NCBI GenBank assembly: GCA_018240565.1
Contig: JAFEFO010000022.1
Span: 1-64,000, forward strand
Direction of reading: 5' to 3'
Length of the DNA stretch: 64,000 bases
Source: Pseudomonadota bacterium
GTDB taxonomy: Bacteria; Pseudomonadota; Gammaproteobacteria; Xanthomonadales; Rhodanobacteraceae
Below the pieces are notes generated by a model. That model ran no database searches. It was not told where the DNA came from and worked only from the letters and a program-made list of their open reading frames with translations. Positions 53,542 to 63,989 of this stretch are shown here, piece by piece. The stretch's first letter is position 1. Every line of letters starts with the position of its first letter. Position numbers and translations under genes: made by a program.

Positions 53542-55584
53542 ATGGCTTACACCACCGATGGCATCCGAAACATCGCGCTCGCCGGTCATTCCGCCGCGGG
53601 CAAGACCACGCTGTTCGAGGCCCTGCTGCATGCGGGCGGCGTGATCGGCACTCCCGGATCGGTCGAGCGCGGCACCACGGTTTCGGATTTCGATGCGCTG
53701 GAAAAGGAGCGCAAGCAATCGCTCAACACCGCGATCGCCGGCATCGATCACGGCGATTGCCACGTGAATCTGATCGACACACCCGGAGCGGCGGACTTCC
53801 GCGGCCCGACGTTGACCGCGCTGGCTGCGGTGGAAACCTGCGCCATCGTCGTCAATGCGCACAATGGCATCGAATACGGCACGCAGCGCATGATGCATCA
53901 CGCCCGCGCGCGCGGCCTGGCGCGCATGCTCATCGTCAACAAGATCGACGGCGGCAATTGCCGGGCATTGGTGGATCAACTGCGCGAGGCGTTCGGCTCC
54001 GAATGCCTGCCGATCAATTTGCCGGCGCAGGACGGCAAGACCGTGGTCGATTGTTTTTTCAAGCCTGAAGGCGTCGCAGACTTCTCTTCGGTTGCCGAAG
54101 CCCACCAGCGCATCATCGACCAGGTCGTCGAGATCAACGAAACCGTGATGAACCATTTCCTGGATGTCGGCGAAGCCGGCCTTTCCGGCCAGGAGTTGCA
54201 CGATGCGTTCGAACAGTGCCTGCGCGAAGGCCATCTGGTGCCGATCTGCTTCGTTTCCGCGCGCACCGGCGCCGGCGTGAAGGAATTGCTCAACCTGATC
54301 GAGAAACTGCTGCCCAACCCCGCGGAGGGCAATCCGCCGCCCTTCGTCAAGGGCACTGGCACGAACGCGACACCGATCCAGGCGCTGCCCGACCCAAGCC
54401 GGCACGTCATCGCCGATGTGTTCAAGATCGTCAACGATCCGTTCGTCGGCAAGCTTTCGGTTTTCCGCGTCTACCAGGGCACGCTGAAGAAGGACACGCA
54501 GCTGTTCATCGACGACGGCAAGAAACCGTTCAAGGTCGGGCACCTGTTCAAGCTGCGCGGCAAGGAACACATCGAGATCGACAGCGCGATTCCCGGCGAC
54601 ATCGCGGCGGTGGCGAAGGTGGAGGAAATCCATTTTGACGCGATCCTGCACGATGCGCACGACGAAGACCAGATTCATCTGAAACCGCTGGAATTCCCGC
54701 AGCCGATGTTCGGTCTCGCGGTCGAGCCGGCGCACAAAGGCCAGGAACAGAAGCTCGCCACGTCCTTGCACAAGCTCAGCGAGGAAGATCCGTGCTTCCG
54801 CTTCGAGCACAACAAGGAATTGAACGAAGCGGTCGTGCGCGGACTGTCCGACCTGCATCTGAAACTCATGCTCGAGCGCATGAAGCAGCGCTACGACGTC
54901 GAGGTGAAGACACGCCCGCCGCGCATCGCCTACCGCGAAACCATCGGTGCCGGCGCCGAAGGCCATCACCGCCACAAGAAACAGACCGGCGGCGCCGGCC
55001 AGTTCGGCGAGGTGTTCCTGCGCATCGAGCCGCTGCCGCGCGGCGCGGGCTTCGAGTTCGCCGACGAGGTCAAGGGCGGCACCATCCCGAACCAGTTCAT
55101 TCCCGCGGTGGAAAAAGGCGTGCGCCAGGTGCTCGAGCACGGCGCCATCGCCGGCTACCAGATGCAGGATGTGAAAGTCATCGTCTACGACGGCAAGTAC
55201 CATCCGGTGGATTCCAAGGAAGTCGCCTTCGTCAGCGCCGGCAAGAAGGCGTTCCTGGAAGCCATCGCCAAGGCCCGGCCGCAAGTGCTCGAGCCGATCG
55301 TCAACCTCGACGTGTTCGTGCCCGACGCCTACATGGGCGACGTCACCGGCGGCCTCGCCGGCAAGCGCGCGCGCATCAACGGCACCGATTCATTGCGCGG
55401 CGGCGAGATCGTGATCAAGGCACAGGTGCCACTGGCCGAAGTCGCCGACTACCAGACCGAGCTCAAGGCCATGACCGGCGGCAAGGGCCGCTACGCCATC
55501 GAGTTCAGTCACTACGATGCGGTGCCGGCGCAGGTGCAAAAGCATCTGGCCGATGCCTACAAGCCGAAGGTCGAGGAGGACTGA
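53542..55584 (+). CDS. Elongation factor G-like protein (EF-G2 type)
   Basis: 680 residues, RBS GGGAGCGG before the ATG at 53542. G1 is GHSAAGKTTL rather than the GHVDHGKTTL of main EF-G, G3 is DTPGAADF and G4 NKID. Domains II-V follow, including the domain IV segment GAGAEGHHRHKKQTGGAGQFGEV (~470-490). These G1/G3 deviations define the paralogous EF-G2/FusA-like family, whose role is not the standard translocase or is unclear. The main fusA is not in the window. Confidence 0.88.
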   Translation: MAYTTDGIRNIALAGHSAAGKTTLFEALLHAGGVIGTPGSVERGTTVSDFDALEKERKQSLNTAIAGIDHGDCHVNLIDTPGAADFRGPTLTALAAVETCAIVVNAHNGIEYGTQRMMHHARARGLARMLIVNKIDGGNCRALVDQLREAFGSECLPINLPAQDGKTVVDCFFKPEGVADFSSVAEAHQRIIDQVVEINETVMNHFLDVGEAGLSGQELHDAFEQCLREGHLVPICFVSARTGAGVKELLNLIEKLLPNPAEGNPPPFVKGTGTNATPIQALPDPSRHVIADVFKIVNDPFVGKLSVFRVYQGTLKKDTQLFIDDGKKPFKVGHLFKLRGKEHIEIDSAIPGDIAAVAKVEEIHFDAILHDAHDEDQIHLKPLEFPQPMFGLAVEPAHKGQEQKLATSLHKLSEEDPCFRFEHNKELNEAVVRGLSDLHLKLMLERMKQRYDVEVKTRPPRIAYRETIGAGAEGHHRHKKQTGGAGQFGEVFLRIEPLPRGAGFEFADEVKGGTIPNQFIPAVEKGVRQVLEHGAIAGYQMQDVKVIVYDGKYHPVDSKEVAFVSAGKKAFLEAIAKARPQVLEPIVNLDVFVPDAYMGDVTGGLAGKRARINGTDSLRGGEIVIKAQVPLAEVADYQTELKAMTGGKGRYAIEFSHYDAVPAQVQKHLADAYKPKVEED

Positions 55585-55593
55585 GGTCCTGCG

Positions 55594-57006
55594 TCACGGA
55601 GCGACGGCACCACCGAGCGTCCCGCGCTTGCGCACGATCAACATCGCCAACTCGATCGATTGCTCATAGTTCAGGCGCGGGTCGACCGTGGACCGGTACG
55701 CACGCGCGAGATCGGTCTCGGTGAGATCGCGCGCGCCGCCGAGGCATTCGGTGACGTTCTCGCCGGTGAGTTCCAGATGTACCCCGCCCAGGCGCGTGCC
55801 CTGCGCGGCGTGGATGTCGAAGGCCGCATCGAGCTCGGCCCGGATGTTGGCAAAGCGCCGCGTCTTGACGCCATTGGCCAGCGCCTCGGTGTTGCCATGC
55901 ATCGGGTCGCAGCACCACAACACGTTGCGACCATTGCCCTTGACCGCCTGCAACAGCGCCGGCAACTCGGCGCCGATCCTGCCCGCGCCCATGCGATGGA
56001 TCAACGTGAGGCGACCCGGCTCGTTGCCCGGATCGAGCGCGTCGATCGTGCGCAGCAGTGCATCGGGCTTGACCCCGGGGCCAACCTTCAGTCCGATCGG
56101 ATTGCGGATGCCGCGGCAGTATTCGATGTGCGCGCCATCGAGTTGCGCCGTGCGCATGCCGATCCACGGAAAATGCGTGGCCAGGTTGAACCAACCCCAT
56201 TGACGCGGCACCTGGCGCGTCGCGGCTTCCTCGTAATGCAGCAGCAACGCTTCGTGCGAAGTATAGAAATCCACTTTGCCGAAACTGCCGATCGGTCCGG
56301 CCAGGGTTTCCATGAAGCGGACCGAATCGCCAATGGCATCGACCATGCGCCGGTATTCACCCTGCAGCGGCGAGTGCTCGACCCAGGCCAAATCCCAGTA
56401 TTCCGGATGATGCAGGTCGGCGAAGCCACCGTCGATCAGCGAGCGCACGAAGTTCATCGTCAACGCGGAGCGCGAATGCGCGAGCAGCAGGCGTTGCGGA
56501 TCGGGTTGGCGCGCGCGCGCTTCGAACTCCGGCGCATTGACGATATCGCCGCGATAGCACGGCAGCGTTTCGCCGGCGCGGGTTTCGGTGTCCGCCGAGC
56601 GCGGCTTGGCGTACTGGCCGGCAAAGCGCCCGACGCGAACGACCGGCAGCTTCAGTCCGTGCACGAGCACCAGGCTCATTTGCAACAACACCTTGAGGCG
56701 ATTGGAAATCAACGGCGACGTGCAGTCGGCGAAGCTCTCTGCGCAATCGCCGCCCTGCAGCAGGAAGCAGCGCCCGGCGGCCGCCTCGGCCAGCTTGCGC
56801 TTGAGCGCGAGCACTTCCCATGACGTCACCAGCGGCGGCAATTGGCGCAGTTGCGCAAGCGCATCGGACAAGGCCTGCGCGTCGGGATAGCTTGGCTGCT
56901 GCACCGACGGCTTTTGCTGCCATGACGCCGGCGCCCAATCGCGGGGTTCGCGCACGGCACTCAGGTTGCGGGGTTCGACGGCCATTGACGCATTCTCATG
57001 TGGCAT
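55594..57006 (-). CDS. 3-deoxy-7-phosphoheptulonate synthase, class II
   Basis: 470 residues from the ATG at 57006; an ATG at 56985 is an alternative, and neither has a clear ribosome site. Class II (plant-type) DAHP synthase is shown by LQGGDCAESF (~85-95), FAGQYAKPRSA, HSRSALTMNFVRSL, EYCRGIRNPIGLKVGP and WCCDPMHGNT (~370). It catalyses the first shikimate step from PEP and erythrose-4-P. It converges with the EF-G2 gene and is followed upstream by dsbB on the same strand. Confidence 0.94.
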   Translation of the reverse strand: MPHENASMAVEPRNLSAVREPRDWAPASWQQKPSVQQPSYPDAQALSDALAQLRQLPPLVTSWEVLALKRKLAEAAAGRCFLLQGGDCAESFADCTSPLISNRLKVLLQMSLVLVHGLKLPVVRVGRFAGQYAKPRSADTETRAGETLPCYRGDIVNAPEFEARARQPDPQRLLLAHSRSALTMNFVRSLIDGGFADLHHPEYWDLAWVEHSPLQGEYRRMVDAIGDSVRFMETLAGPIGSFGKVDFYTSHEALLLHYEEAATRQVPRQWGWFNLATHFPWIGMRTAQLDGAHIEYCRGIRNPIGLKVGPGVKPDALLRTIDALDPGNEPGRLTLIHRMGAGRIGAELPALLQAVKGNGRNVLWCCDPMHGNTEALANGVKTRRFANIRAELDAAFDIHAAQGTRLGGVHLELTGENVTECLGGARDLTETDLARAYRSTVDPRLNYEQSIELAMLIVRKRGTLGGAVAP

Positions 57007-57053
57007 TGCTGCATTGCATCATGCCACACCGCGCGCCAACTGCAAACAGACGT

Positions 57054-57569
57054 CTAAACCCGGCGGCGGAACCCGGCCCAGACCGTGCCCGCGCCGATCA
57101 GCACGTAGCAGACCAGCGTCCAGAACGGCATGGCCAAGCCGAGGAATGTCCAGTTGACCTGCCCGCAATCGGCATGGCCGGTGAATGCCTGCGTGATCGT
57201 CTTCGACCAGGCGTAGCGCAGCGAATAGTTCTCAACCATGTAATTCCAGCCCGGCGTGCAACCTGCCATCGGGTCCGGCCCGACGTGCTGCACCCACAGG
57301 TGGTAGATCGAGAAGCCCGCGCCGATCGCGGCACCCAGCAGCACGACCAGGGCGTAAACGCGACGGCCCGTCGCGCCGGGCGCATGGATCGCACCGGCAA
57401 GAAACGCCAGCCCCATCGCCATGAAGGCCAGGCGCTGGAAGATGCACAAGGGGCACGGTTCGATGCCGAGCTGGAATTGCACGAACCACGCGTAACCGAG
57501 CAGAGCGACGCAGACCACGAAGCCCGTGAAACATTGCGCGCGAAATGACCAGCGGAACGGATTGAACAT
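57054..57569 (-). CDS. dsbB: Disulfide bond formation protein B
   Basis: 171 residues from the ATG at 57569, with GGGG seven bases upstream; an earlier ATG at 57581 is less likely. Four membrane helices. First periplasmic loop carries CPLC (~36-39), second has Cys in AGCTPG and ADCGQV (~95 and ~125), the two redox pairs of DsbB. It re-oxidises DsbA and passes electrons to quinone. Its start lies downstream of the rplQ terminator. Confidence 0.93.
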   Translation of the reverse strand: MFNPFRWSFRAQCFTGFVVCVALLGYAWFVQFQLGIEPCPLCIFQRLAFMAMGLAFLAGAIHAPGATGRRVYALVVLLGAAIGAGFSIYHLWVQHVGPDPMAGCTPGWNYMVENYSLRYAWSKTITQAFTGHADCGQVNWTFLGLAMPFWTLVCYVLIGAGTVWAGFRRRV

Positions 57570-57623
57570 GCGATACCCCATTTCGGATGATGCAGCTCAG
57601 ACAGCGTGCAAGCGCCTGCGTTC

Positions 57624-57658
57624 CAAAACAAAGGCCCCGGCAGTCACCCGCCGGGGCC
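57624..57658 (-). terminator. Intrinsic terminator of the ribosomal protein operon
   Basis: On the minus strand GGCCCCGGC pairs with GCCGGGGCC across an 8-nt loop and is followed by TTTGTTTT. It lies 25 bp after the rplQ stop and closes the rplR-to-rplQ transcript before dsbB. Confidence 0.92.
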
Positions 57659-57682
57659 CGGTGTTCGGTTCCGCGGGGCGAA

Positions 57683-58066
57683 TTACTCCGCCGCTTCGGC
57701 TTCGACCTTTGGCCGGTCGACGAGTTCGACATAGGCCATCGGCGCATTGTCGCCATCACGCATGCCACACTTGAGGATGCGCAGGTAGCCGCCTTTGCGC
57801 TCGCGGTAACGCGGGCCGAGTTCGACGAACAGCTTGCCGACTGCGACCTTGTCGCGCAGGCGCGCGAAAGCGAGGCGGCGGTTGGCTACGGAATCCGCCT
57901 TGGCCAGCGTGATCAGCGGCTCGGCGACGCGGCGCAATTCCTTGGCCTTGGGTAGCGTGGTGCGGATAAGCTCGTGCTTGATCAAGGATGCCGCCATGTT
58001 CTTGAACATGGCCTGGCGATGACTCGAGGTGCGGCTGAATGCACGGCCGGATTTCATGTGACGCAT
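57683..58066 (-). CDS. rplQ: 50S ribosomal protein L17
   Basis: 127 residues beginning [20 protein letters not shown], a diagnostic N-terminus. Last gene of the alpha operon, followed by a strong terminator. The 226-bp gap to rpoA, usually short, holds copy 3 of the dispersed repeat. Confidence 0.97.
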   Translation of the reverse strand: MRHMKSGRAFSRTSSHRQAMFKNMAASLIKHELIRTTLPKAKELRRVAEPLITLAKADSVANRRLAFARLRDKVAVGKLFVELGPRYRERKGGYLRILKCGMRDGDNAPMAYVELVDRPKVEAEAAE

Positions 58067-58151
58067 AAGTAATTCCTTCGTATAGATTTATAATTGTGGC
58101 TTTTGTGGATTATTCCGCAAAAGTGAACTCTTGGTTCGGTGGCATCCCTGC

Positions 58152-58278
58152 CGTCATTCCGCAGGGTCGAGGCTTGCGCCAGCGAGCCGAGGGGAATCCA
58201 GTCGCCATGGATGGCATGGCGTCTTATTTCTTTGACGTCCATGTAGTCTGGATCCCGGCAATCCATGCCGGGATGAAC
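58152..58278. repeat. Dispersed palindromic repeat, copy 3 (between rpoA and rplQ)
   Basis: 127 bp starting CGTCATTCCGCAGGG and ending CATGCCGGGATGAAC. It shares GGAATCCAGTCGCCATGGAT with copy 2. It is the longest copy, with a middle segment that may form a further hairpin. It splits rpoA and rplQ within a ribosomal operon. Confidence 0.72.
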
Positions 58279-58292
58279 TAACCGCTGCGCGG

Positions 58293-59291
58293 TCAGTTCA
58301 TCTGCATGCCCGAGGCAAGGCCGCTCGGCGGCCAATTCTCGAGCTTGGTGCCGAGCGACAAACCGCGCGCGCCGAGCACATCCTTGATTTCGGTGAGCGA
58401 TTTCTTGCCCAGGTTCGGCGTCTTGAGCAGCTCCACTTCGGTGCGCTGCACGAGATCGCCGATGTAGTAGATGCTCTCGGCCTTCAGGCAATTGGCCGAA
58501 CGCACGGTCAACTCCAGGTCGTCGATCGGACGCATCAGTACCGGATCCACGCCGGATTTCTCGGCCTTGGCATCGGTGCTCTCGCGGCGGCTGAAATCGC
58601 CGAACACGGTGAGCTGGTCCATCAGGATCTCGGCGGACTTGCGCACCGCTTCCTCGGCGTCGATCGTGCCATTGGTCTCGATGTCGAGCACGAGCTTGTC
58701 CAGGTCCGTGCGCTGTTCGACGCGCGCGCTGTCGACTTCATAGGCGACGCGGCGCACCGGGCAGAACGAGGCATCGAGCTGCAGGCGGCCGATCGGACGG
58801 CTTTCCTCGTCCGGACGGCGGCGCGCCGTGGCCGGCACATAGCCCACGCCACGCGCGATCTTGATGCGCATGTTCAGGGCGATGTCCTTGGTCAGGTGGC
58901 ACAGCACGTGTTCCGGATTGAGGATCTCGACGTTGTGGTCGACCTTGATGTCGCCGGCCGTGACCACGCCCTTGCCCTTCTTCGACAAGGTGACGGTGGT
59001 CTCGTCGAGGTTGTGCAGGCGGATCGCGACGTCCTTGAAGTTGAGCAGGACTTCGATCACGTCCTCCTGCAGGCCTTCGAGCGTCGTGTACTCGTGCAAC
59101 ACGCCATCGATTTCGACTTCGATCACGGCAGCGCCGGGAATCGACGACAGCAGCACGCGCCGCAGCGCGTTGCCCAGGGTATGGCCAAAACCGCGTTCCA
59201 GCGGCTCGACGACGACGCGGGCGCGATTGGCGCCGGTACGTTCGACATGCAGGCCGCGCGGGCGCAGGATGGTAGTAGGCGAATTTGCCAT
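58293..59291 (-). CDS. rpoA: RNA polymerase subunit alpha
   Basis: 332 residues. N-terminal assembly domain ([28 protein letters not shown], ~25-50) and C-terminal DNA-binding domain ([20 protein letters not shown], ~285) are complete. It is preceded by rpsD in normal alpha-operon order. Confidence 0.98.
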   Translation of the reverse strand: MANSPTTILRPRGLHVERTGANRARVVVEPLERGFGHTLGNALRRVLLSSIPGAAVIEVEIDGVLHEYTTLEGLQEDVIEVLLNFKDVAIRLHNLDETTVTLSKKGKGVVTAGDIKVDHNVEILNPEHVLCHLTKDIALNMRIKIARGVGYVPATARRRPDEESRPIGRLQLDASFCPVRRVAYEVDSARVEQRTDLDKLVLDIETNGTIDAEEAVRKSAEILMDQLTVFGDFSRRESTDAKAEKSGVDPVLMRPIDDLELTVRSANCLKAESIYYIGDLVQRTEVELLKTPNLGKKSLTEIKDVLGARGLSLGTKLENWPPSGLASGMQMN

Positions 59292-59430
59292 GAACTACGC
59301 TCTCCAATGAGAATGGAAATTGTTGGTCGCATCGCCCGGCATCCTGCCGCGGCGTGCTTGGAAACGGTCGCGGGAATGCCGCGCCACGTCTATCGCGCCG
59401 GCAAGATCCGCGCCGGCGCGTGGGTTACGC

Positions 59431-60072
59431 TTACTTCGAATACAACTCGATGATCAGGCTTTCGTTGATGTCGCTGGGCAGATCCGAACGCTCCGGCAGC
59501 GCCTTCACGTTGCCGGCGAATTTCTTCGCATCGACTTCGATCCAGCTCGGCGCCAGATCCATCTGCTGCGAGAGATTCAGCGCTTCGGCAACACGCAACT
59601 GGCCACGCGATTTCTCGGCAATCACGATCTGGTCGCCGGCCTTGACCTGGTAGGAAGGCAGGTTGACCTTCTTGCCGTTGACCTCGATCGCCTTGTGCGA
59701 CACCAGCTGGCGCGCCTGCGCGCGCGTGACCGCGAAGCCCATGCGGTAGACGATGTTGTCCAGGCGCGCTTCGAGCATGCGCAGCAGGTTCTCGCCGGTG
59801 TTGCCCTTCAGGCGCGACGCCTTGACGTAGTAGTTGCCGAACTGGCGTTCGAGCAGGCCGTAAATGCGCTTGACCTTCTGCTTCTCGCGCAGCTGCACGG
59901 CATAGTCGGACAGGCGTCCCTTCTTGCCGGCGGCCGCGCCGTGCTGGCCCGGCTTCTGCTGCTTTTCAAATTTCTTGCACTTGGATTCGATCGCGCGCGC
60001 CGGACTCTTCAGGTTCAGGTCGGCGCCTTCGCGGCAAGACAGCTTGAGTTTGGGACCGATATAACGTGCCAT
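59431..60072 (-). CDS. rpsD: 30S ribosomal protein S4
   Basis: 213 residues beginning [19 protein letters not shown]. The S4 RNA-binding motif ([27 protein letters not shown], ~100-125) is intact. In many bacteria S4 represses its own alpha operon. It is a little longer than the ~206 residue standard. Confidence 0.97.
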   Translation of the reverse strand: MARYIGPKLKLSCREGADLNLKSPARAIESKCKKFEKQQKPGQHGAAAGKKGRLSDYAVQLREKQKVKRIYGLLERQFGNYYVKASRLKGNTGENLLRMLEARLDNIVYRMGFAVTRAQARQLVSHKAIEVNGKKVNLPSYQVKAGDQIVIAEKSRGQLRVAEALNLSQQMDLAPSWIEVDAKKFAGNVKALPERSDLPSDINESLIIELYSK

Positions 60073-60142
60073 GTGCTCTTTCCAGATGTCCGGCCACGCA
60101 GGGCCGGTTTGTGATTCGCGCGATCAGGACGATCGCAAAGTG

Positions 60143-60544
60143 TCAGACCCTGCGGCGCTTGGGCGGGCGGCAGCCGTTGTGCGGGATCGGCGTGACGTCG
60201 ATGATGTTGGTGACCTTGATGCCCAGCGCGTTGAGCGAGCGCACCGCGGACTCACGCCCCGGGCCCGGGCCCTTGATGCGCACTTCGACGGTCTTGACGC
60301 CGTACTCGGCTGCCACGCGTCCGGCCTTTTCCGCCGCGACCTGCGCGGCGAACGGGGTCGATTTGCGCGAACCACGGAAGCCTGCGCCGCCGGCGGTGGC
60401 CCACGACAAGGCATTGCCCTGGCGATCGGTGATCGTCACGACGGTATTGTTGAACGAAGCCTGCACGTGCACGACGCCGTCGGTGACGACGCGCTTGGTT
60501 TTCTTCTTGGGCTTGTTGGCAGCAGCGACAGCCGGTTTGTTCAT
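60143..60544 (-). CDS. rpsK: 30S ribosomal protein S11
   Basis: 133 residues with the S11 signature ([23 protein letters not shown], then [27 protein letters not shown] and the C-terminal [15 protein letters not shown]). Normal position between rpsM and rpsD. Confidence 0.98.
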   Translation of the reverse strand: MNKPAVAAANKPKKKTKRVVTDGVVHVQASFNNTVVTITDRQGNALSWATAGGAGFRGSRKSTPFAAQVAAEKAGRVAAEYGVKTVEVRIKGPGPGRESAVRSLNALGIKVTNIIDVTPIPHNGCRPPKRRRV

Positions 60545-60562
60545 GGGATGGGTATTCCTGGA

Positions 60563-60925
60563 TTACGATGTTTTCTTGATCGCGCGACGCGGACCCTTGC
60601 GCGTGCGCGCATTGGTGCGCGTGCGCTGGCCACGCACCGGCAAGCCGCGGCGATGGCGCAGGCCGCGATAGGTGCCCAGGTCGATCAGGCGCTTGATGGC
60701 CATGCCGTTTTCACGGCGCAGGTCGCCTTCGACCGTATATTTGGCGACTTCCGTGCGCAGCTTCTCGATCTGGCCTTCGGTCAGTTCCTTGATCTTGGTC
60801 GCAGGATCGACTCCCGCGGCCACGCACACGTGTTTGGACCGTGCCCGGCCGATGCCGAAAATGCTCTGCAAGCCGATCACGACATGCTTTTGCACCGGCA
60901 AGTTGACACCCGCAATACGCGCCAT
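60563..60925 (-). CDS. rpsM: 30S ribosomal protein S13
   Basis: 120 residues from the ATG at 60925, preceded by GGAGAGACAAAG. Starts [20 protein letters not shown] and ends in the basic tail [10 protein letters not shown]. The 101-bp space to secY contains no rpmJ reading frame. Confidence 0.97.
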   Translation of the reverse strand: MARIAGVNLPVQKHVVIGLQSIFGIGRARSKHVCVAAGVDPATKIKELTEGQIEKLRTEVAKYTVEGDLRRENGMAIKRLIDLGTYRGLRHRRGLPVRGQRTRTNARTRKGPRRAIKKTS

Positions 60926-61026
60926 CTTTGTCTCTCCGCAAGCGGTTTTGCGCAAAAATGCGCAGTGAACCGTGAATTATAACCTTATTTTTACCGCAAT
61001 CAAAGCGTCAGCCCCGTGCGCCCGCA

Positions 61027-62370
61027 TCAGCGGGCGCCGCCGCCACGGCCATACCCCTTGAGATTGGCCTTCTTGAGCAGGCTCTCGTACTGGTGCGAAA
61101 CCAGGTGCGCCTGCACTTGCGCCGTGAAATCCATCACCACGACGACCACGATCAGCAACGAGGTACCGCCGAAATAGAACGGCACATGCCAGTTCTGCTG
61201 CAGCAGCGTCGGAATCAGGCACACGGCAACGAGGTAGATCGCGCCGGCGCCGGTCAGGCGCGTAAGCACGCCATCGATGTACTCGGCGGTGGCGCGTCCC
61301 GGGCGAATCCCGGGCACCAGGGCGCCGGACTTCTTCAGGTTGTCGGCCGTTTCGTTGGAGTTGAACACCAACGCGGTGTAGAAGAACGCGAAAATGATGA
61401 TCATCGCGCCATACAGGATCTCGTACAGCGGCTCGCCGGGATTCAGTGCCGCCGTGATCTGCTGCAGCCAGCGGATGTCGGCGCCATTGGAAAACCACGA
61501 CGACGCGGTGGCCGGGAACAGGATCAGTGACGAGGCGAAGATCGGCGGGATCACGCCGGACATGTTGATCTTCAGCGGCAGGTGCGAGCTCTGGTTCATG
61601 TAGGCACGCGAACCGCCCTGGCGGCGCGCATAGTTCACGGTGATGCGGCGCTGGCCGCGTTCCATGAATACCACGAAGGCGGTGACCGCGAGCACGAGCA
61701 CCAGGATCACCAGCACGCGCATCGGGCTGATTTCGCCCTGTTGCGACATTTCCAGCGTGCGCATGATCGCGCTCGGCAGGCCGGCGACAATGCCGGCGAA
61801 GATCAAGAGCGAAATACCATTGCCGATGCCACGCTCGGTGATCTGCTCGCCGACCCACATCAGGAACATGGTGCCGGCGGTGAGGCCGACCATCGCGGTG
61901 AAGATGAAACTCGGGCCCGGCGCATACACCACGCCGGCCTGGTGTTGCAGCATCGTCGCAATACCGAAGGCCTGGAACGCGGCCAGACCAATGGTGCCGA
62001 AGCGCGTGTATTGGGTGAGCTTGCGCCGGCCGGACTCGCCTTCCTTGCGCATCGCCGCCCAGCTTGGAATCACCGAGCCGAACATCTGCACGATGATCGA
62101 AGCCGAGATGTAAGGCACCACGCCCAGCGCGAACAACGAGAAGCGCTCCAGCGCACCGCCGGAAAACATGTTGAACATGTCGACCAGGCCGCCGCTCTGT
62201 CCCTGGATGAGCTTGGTCATGGCATCGGAGTTGACGCCCGGGACCGGGATGAACGAACCCAGGCGGAACACGACGAGCGCACCGATCACGAAGAGGATGC
62301 GCTGCTTGAGTTCGGTCAGCTTGCCCAGATTGCCGAGCATGCCACCGCCGGATTGTGAGGGTAGTGCCAC
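61027..62370 (-). CDS. secY: Preprotein translocase subunit SecY
   Basis: 447 residues with ten membrane helices. The [30 protein letters not shown] segment (~245-275), the long cytoplasmic loop, and the C-terminal loop before helix 10 are as in the SecYEG channel. It follows rplO by 3 bp, so the two are co-transcribed. Confidence 0.98.
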   Translation of the reverse strand: MALPSQSGGGMLGNLGKLTELKQRILFVIGALVVFRLGSFIPVPGVNSDAMTKLIQGQSGGLVDMFNMFSGGALERFSLFALGVVPYISASIIVQMFGSVIPSWAAMRKEGESGRRKLTQYTRFGTIGLAAFQAFGIATMLQHQAGVVYAPGPSFIFTAMVGLTAGTMFLMWVGEQITERGIGNGISLLIFAGIVAGLPSAIMRTLEMSQQGEISPMRVLVILVLVLAVTAFVVFMERGQRRITVNYARRQGGSRAYMNQSSHLPLKINMSGVIPPIFASSLILFPATASSWFSNGADIRWLQQITAALNPGEPLYEILYGAMIIIFAFFYTALVFNSNETADNLKKSGALVPGIRPGRATAEYIDGVLTRLTGAGAIYLVAVCLIPTLLQQNWHVPFYFGGTSLLIVVVVVMDFTAQVQAHLVSHQYESLLKKANLKGYGRGGGAR

Positions 62371-62373
62371 GAA

Positions 62374-62808
62374 TTACTCCACGCTGCCGCCGGCAGCCAG
62401 GATGGCCGCCTTGGCGCCGGCGGTCGCCGCCACGCCCTTGAGCTTGACCGCACGCTTGATCTCGCCCTTCAGCACGACCTTGGCGCGGACCGCACCGGTC
62501 TCGACGAGGCCCGCCGCCTTGAGGGCGGCGAAATCGATCGCATCGGCCTTGATCGAATCGAGCTTGTACAAGAGGATTTCGCAGGTGTCGCGTGCCAGTT
62601 TCGAGCGGAAGCCGACCTTCGGCAAGCGGCGCTGCATCGGCATCTGGCCGCCTTCGAAGCCCGGCTTGACCTTGCCCTTGCCGGTGCGCGCGTACTGACC
62701 CTTGTGGCCGCGGCCGGCGGTCTTGCCGAGCCCTGAGCCGATGCCGCGACCGACGCGCACGCGCGCCTTGCGCGATCCTTTGGCGGGTTTGAGAGTGTTC
62801 AGACGCAT
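62374..62808 (-). CDS. rplO: 50S ribosomal protein L15
   Basis: 144 residues from the ATG at 62808 (an upstream frame extension is unsupported). Starts [20 protein letters not shown] with the Gly-rich [18 protein letters not shown] loop typical of L15. Confidence 0.97.
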   Translation of the reverse strand: MRLNTLKPAKGSRKARVRVGRGIGSGLGKTAGRGHKGQYARTGKGKVKPGFEGGQMPMQRRLPKVGFRSKLARDTCEILLYKLDSIKADAIDFAALKAAGLVETGAVRAKVVLKGEIKRAVKLKGVAATAGAKAAILAAGGSVE

Positions 62809-62833
62809 GATGCTGACTCCAGAAATTTGATGC

Positions 62834-63043
62834 TTACGCGTTGTCTTCAATGCGCACGAGGTAGCTGATCGAGTTGACCAGACCGCGCACCTGCGGCGAA
62901 TCCTTCAATTCGCGCACATCGTTGAGCTTGTTCAGTCCGAGCGCCTTGACGCTGAGCCGGTGCTTCCACTGGCAACTGTTCATGCTCTTGTACAGGCGCA
63001 CGCGGATCATGCCCGCCGCCTTGCTTGCCTTAGCCTTGGCCAT
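62834..63043 (-). CDS. rpmD: 50S ribosomal protein L30
   Basis: 69 residues from the ATG at 63043, overlapping the 3' end of rpsE by 14 bp. The [23 protein letters not shown] segment is the L30 core. A slightly extended basic N-terminus ([10 protein letters not shown]) precedes it. Confidence 0.95.
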   Translation of the reverse strand: MAKAKASKAAGMIRVRLYKSMNSCQWKHRLSVKALGLNKLNDVRELKDSPQVRGLVNSISYLVRIEDNA

Positions 63044-63548
63044 AACCACCCACCTCGCTGACTTTCTTGCCGCGCTTGGCCGCGATGCGTTCCGGCGTGG
63101 CCATCAATTGCAGGCCCTTGATCGTGGCGCGCACCAGGTTGATCGGATTGCGCGAGCCGACCGCCTTGGCCAGCACGTTCTTCACGCCAACCACCTCGAG
63201 CACGGCGCGCATCGCGCCGCCGGCGATCACGCCGGTGCCTTCGGAGGCCGGTTGCATGTACACACGCGCCGCGCCATGATTGGCCTTGACCGCATGCCAC
63301 AGCGTGCCATTGTTGAGCTTGATGTGGGCCATGCCGCGACGCGCGCGTTCCATCGCCTTGGAGATTGCCACCGGCACTTCACGCGCCTTGCCGTAACCGA
63401 AACCGACGCGGCCATCGCCGTCGCCGACCACGGTCAGCGCGGTGAAACTCATTTGCCGACCGCCCTTGACCGTCTTGGCCACGCGGTTGACGGCAATGAG
63501 CTTCTCCAGCATGCCATCGCCGTTCTCACGTTCGTTGTTGTTTGCCAT
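63030..63548 (-). CDS. rpsE: 30S ribosomal protein S5
   Basis: 172 residues. Double-stranded RNA-binding start ([22 protein letters not shown], ~15-35) and second domain ([32 protein letters not shown]) are complete. Its stop codon lies inside the rpmD start region. Confidence 0.97.
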   Translation of the reverse strand: MANNNERENGDGMLEKLIAVNRVAKTVKGGRQMSFTALTVVGDGDGRVGFGYGKAREVPVAISKAMERARRGMAHIKLNNGTLWHAVKANHGAARVYMQPASEGTGVIAGGAMRAVLEVVGVKNVLAKAVGSRNPINLVRATIKGLQLMATPERIAAKRGKKVSEVGGYGQG

Positions 63549-63632
63549 CTTGTTTCGCCTCGTTTGCCAGCGGTCGCCCGCCGGACTTTGCTTACGACCG
63601 CAGTCGCTTGTAGTTGTGGGTGACGCGTTGGA

Positions 63633-63989
63633 TCAGAATTTCAGACCCGCTTCGCGCGCGGCATCGGCCAGCGCCGCGATGCGGCCGTGGTAGCGGAAAC
63701 CGGAGCGATCGAACGCGACGGAATCCACGCCGGCGGCCTTGGCCTTCTCCGCGATCGCCTTGCCGACAGCGGCTGCGGCGGTCTTGTTCTTGGTGCCTTT
63801 CAGAGCCTTTGCAAGGTCCTTTTGCACGGTCGAAGCGGCCGCCAACACCTTGTCGCCTTCGGCCGAGATGACCTGGGCGTAGATGTGCTGATCGGTGCGG
63901 TGCACGGTCAGGCGCGGCACGCCGAGCTTGCGGATGTGGCTGCGCGTGGTTTTGGCGCGGCGCAGTCGGGCTGTATTTTTTTCGCTCAT
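63633..63989 (-). CDS. rplR: 50S ribosomal protein L18
   Basis: 118 residues, beginning [20 protein letters not shown] with the 5S rRNA-binding core ([28 protein letters not shown]) and ending [21 protein letters not shown]. The next upstream gene of the spc operon, rplF, lies outside the window. Confidence 0.97.
   Translation of the reverse strand: MSEKNTARLRRAKTTRSHIRKLGVPRLTVHRTDQHIYAQVISAEGDKVLAAASTVQKDLAKALKGTKNKTAAAAVGKAIAEKAKAAGVDSVAFDRSGFRYHGRIAALADAAREAGLKF

Noticed and set aside
52903-55284. 793-codon minus-strand frame opposite EF-G2
   Set aside because: It spans two genes of opposite function in another frame and has no domain or start signal of its own.
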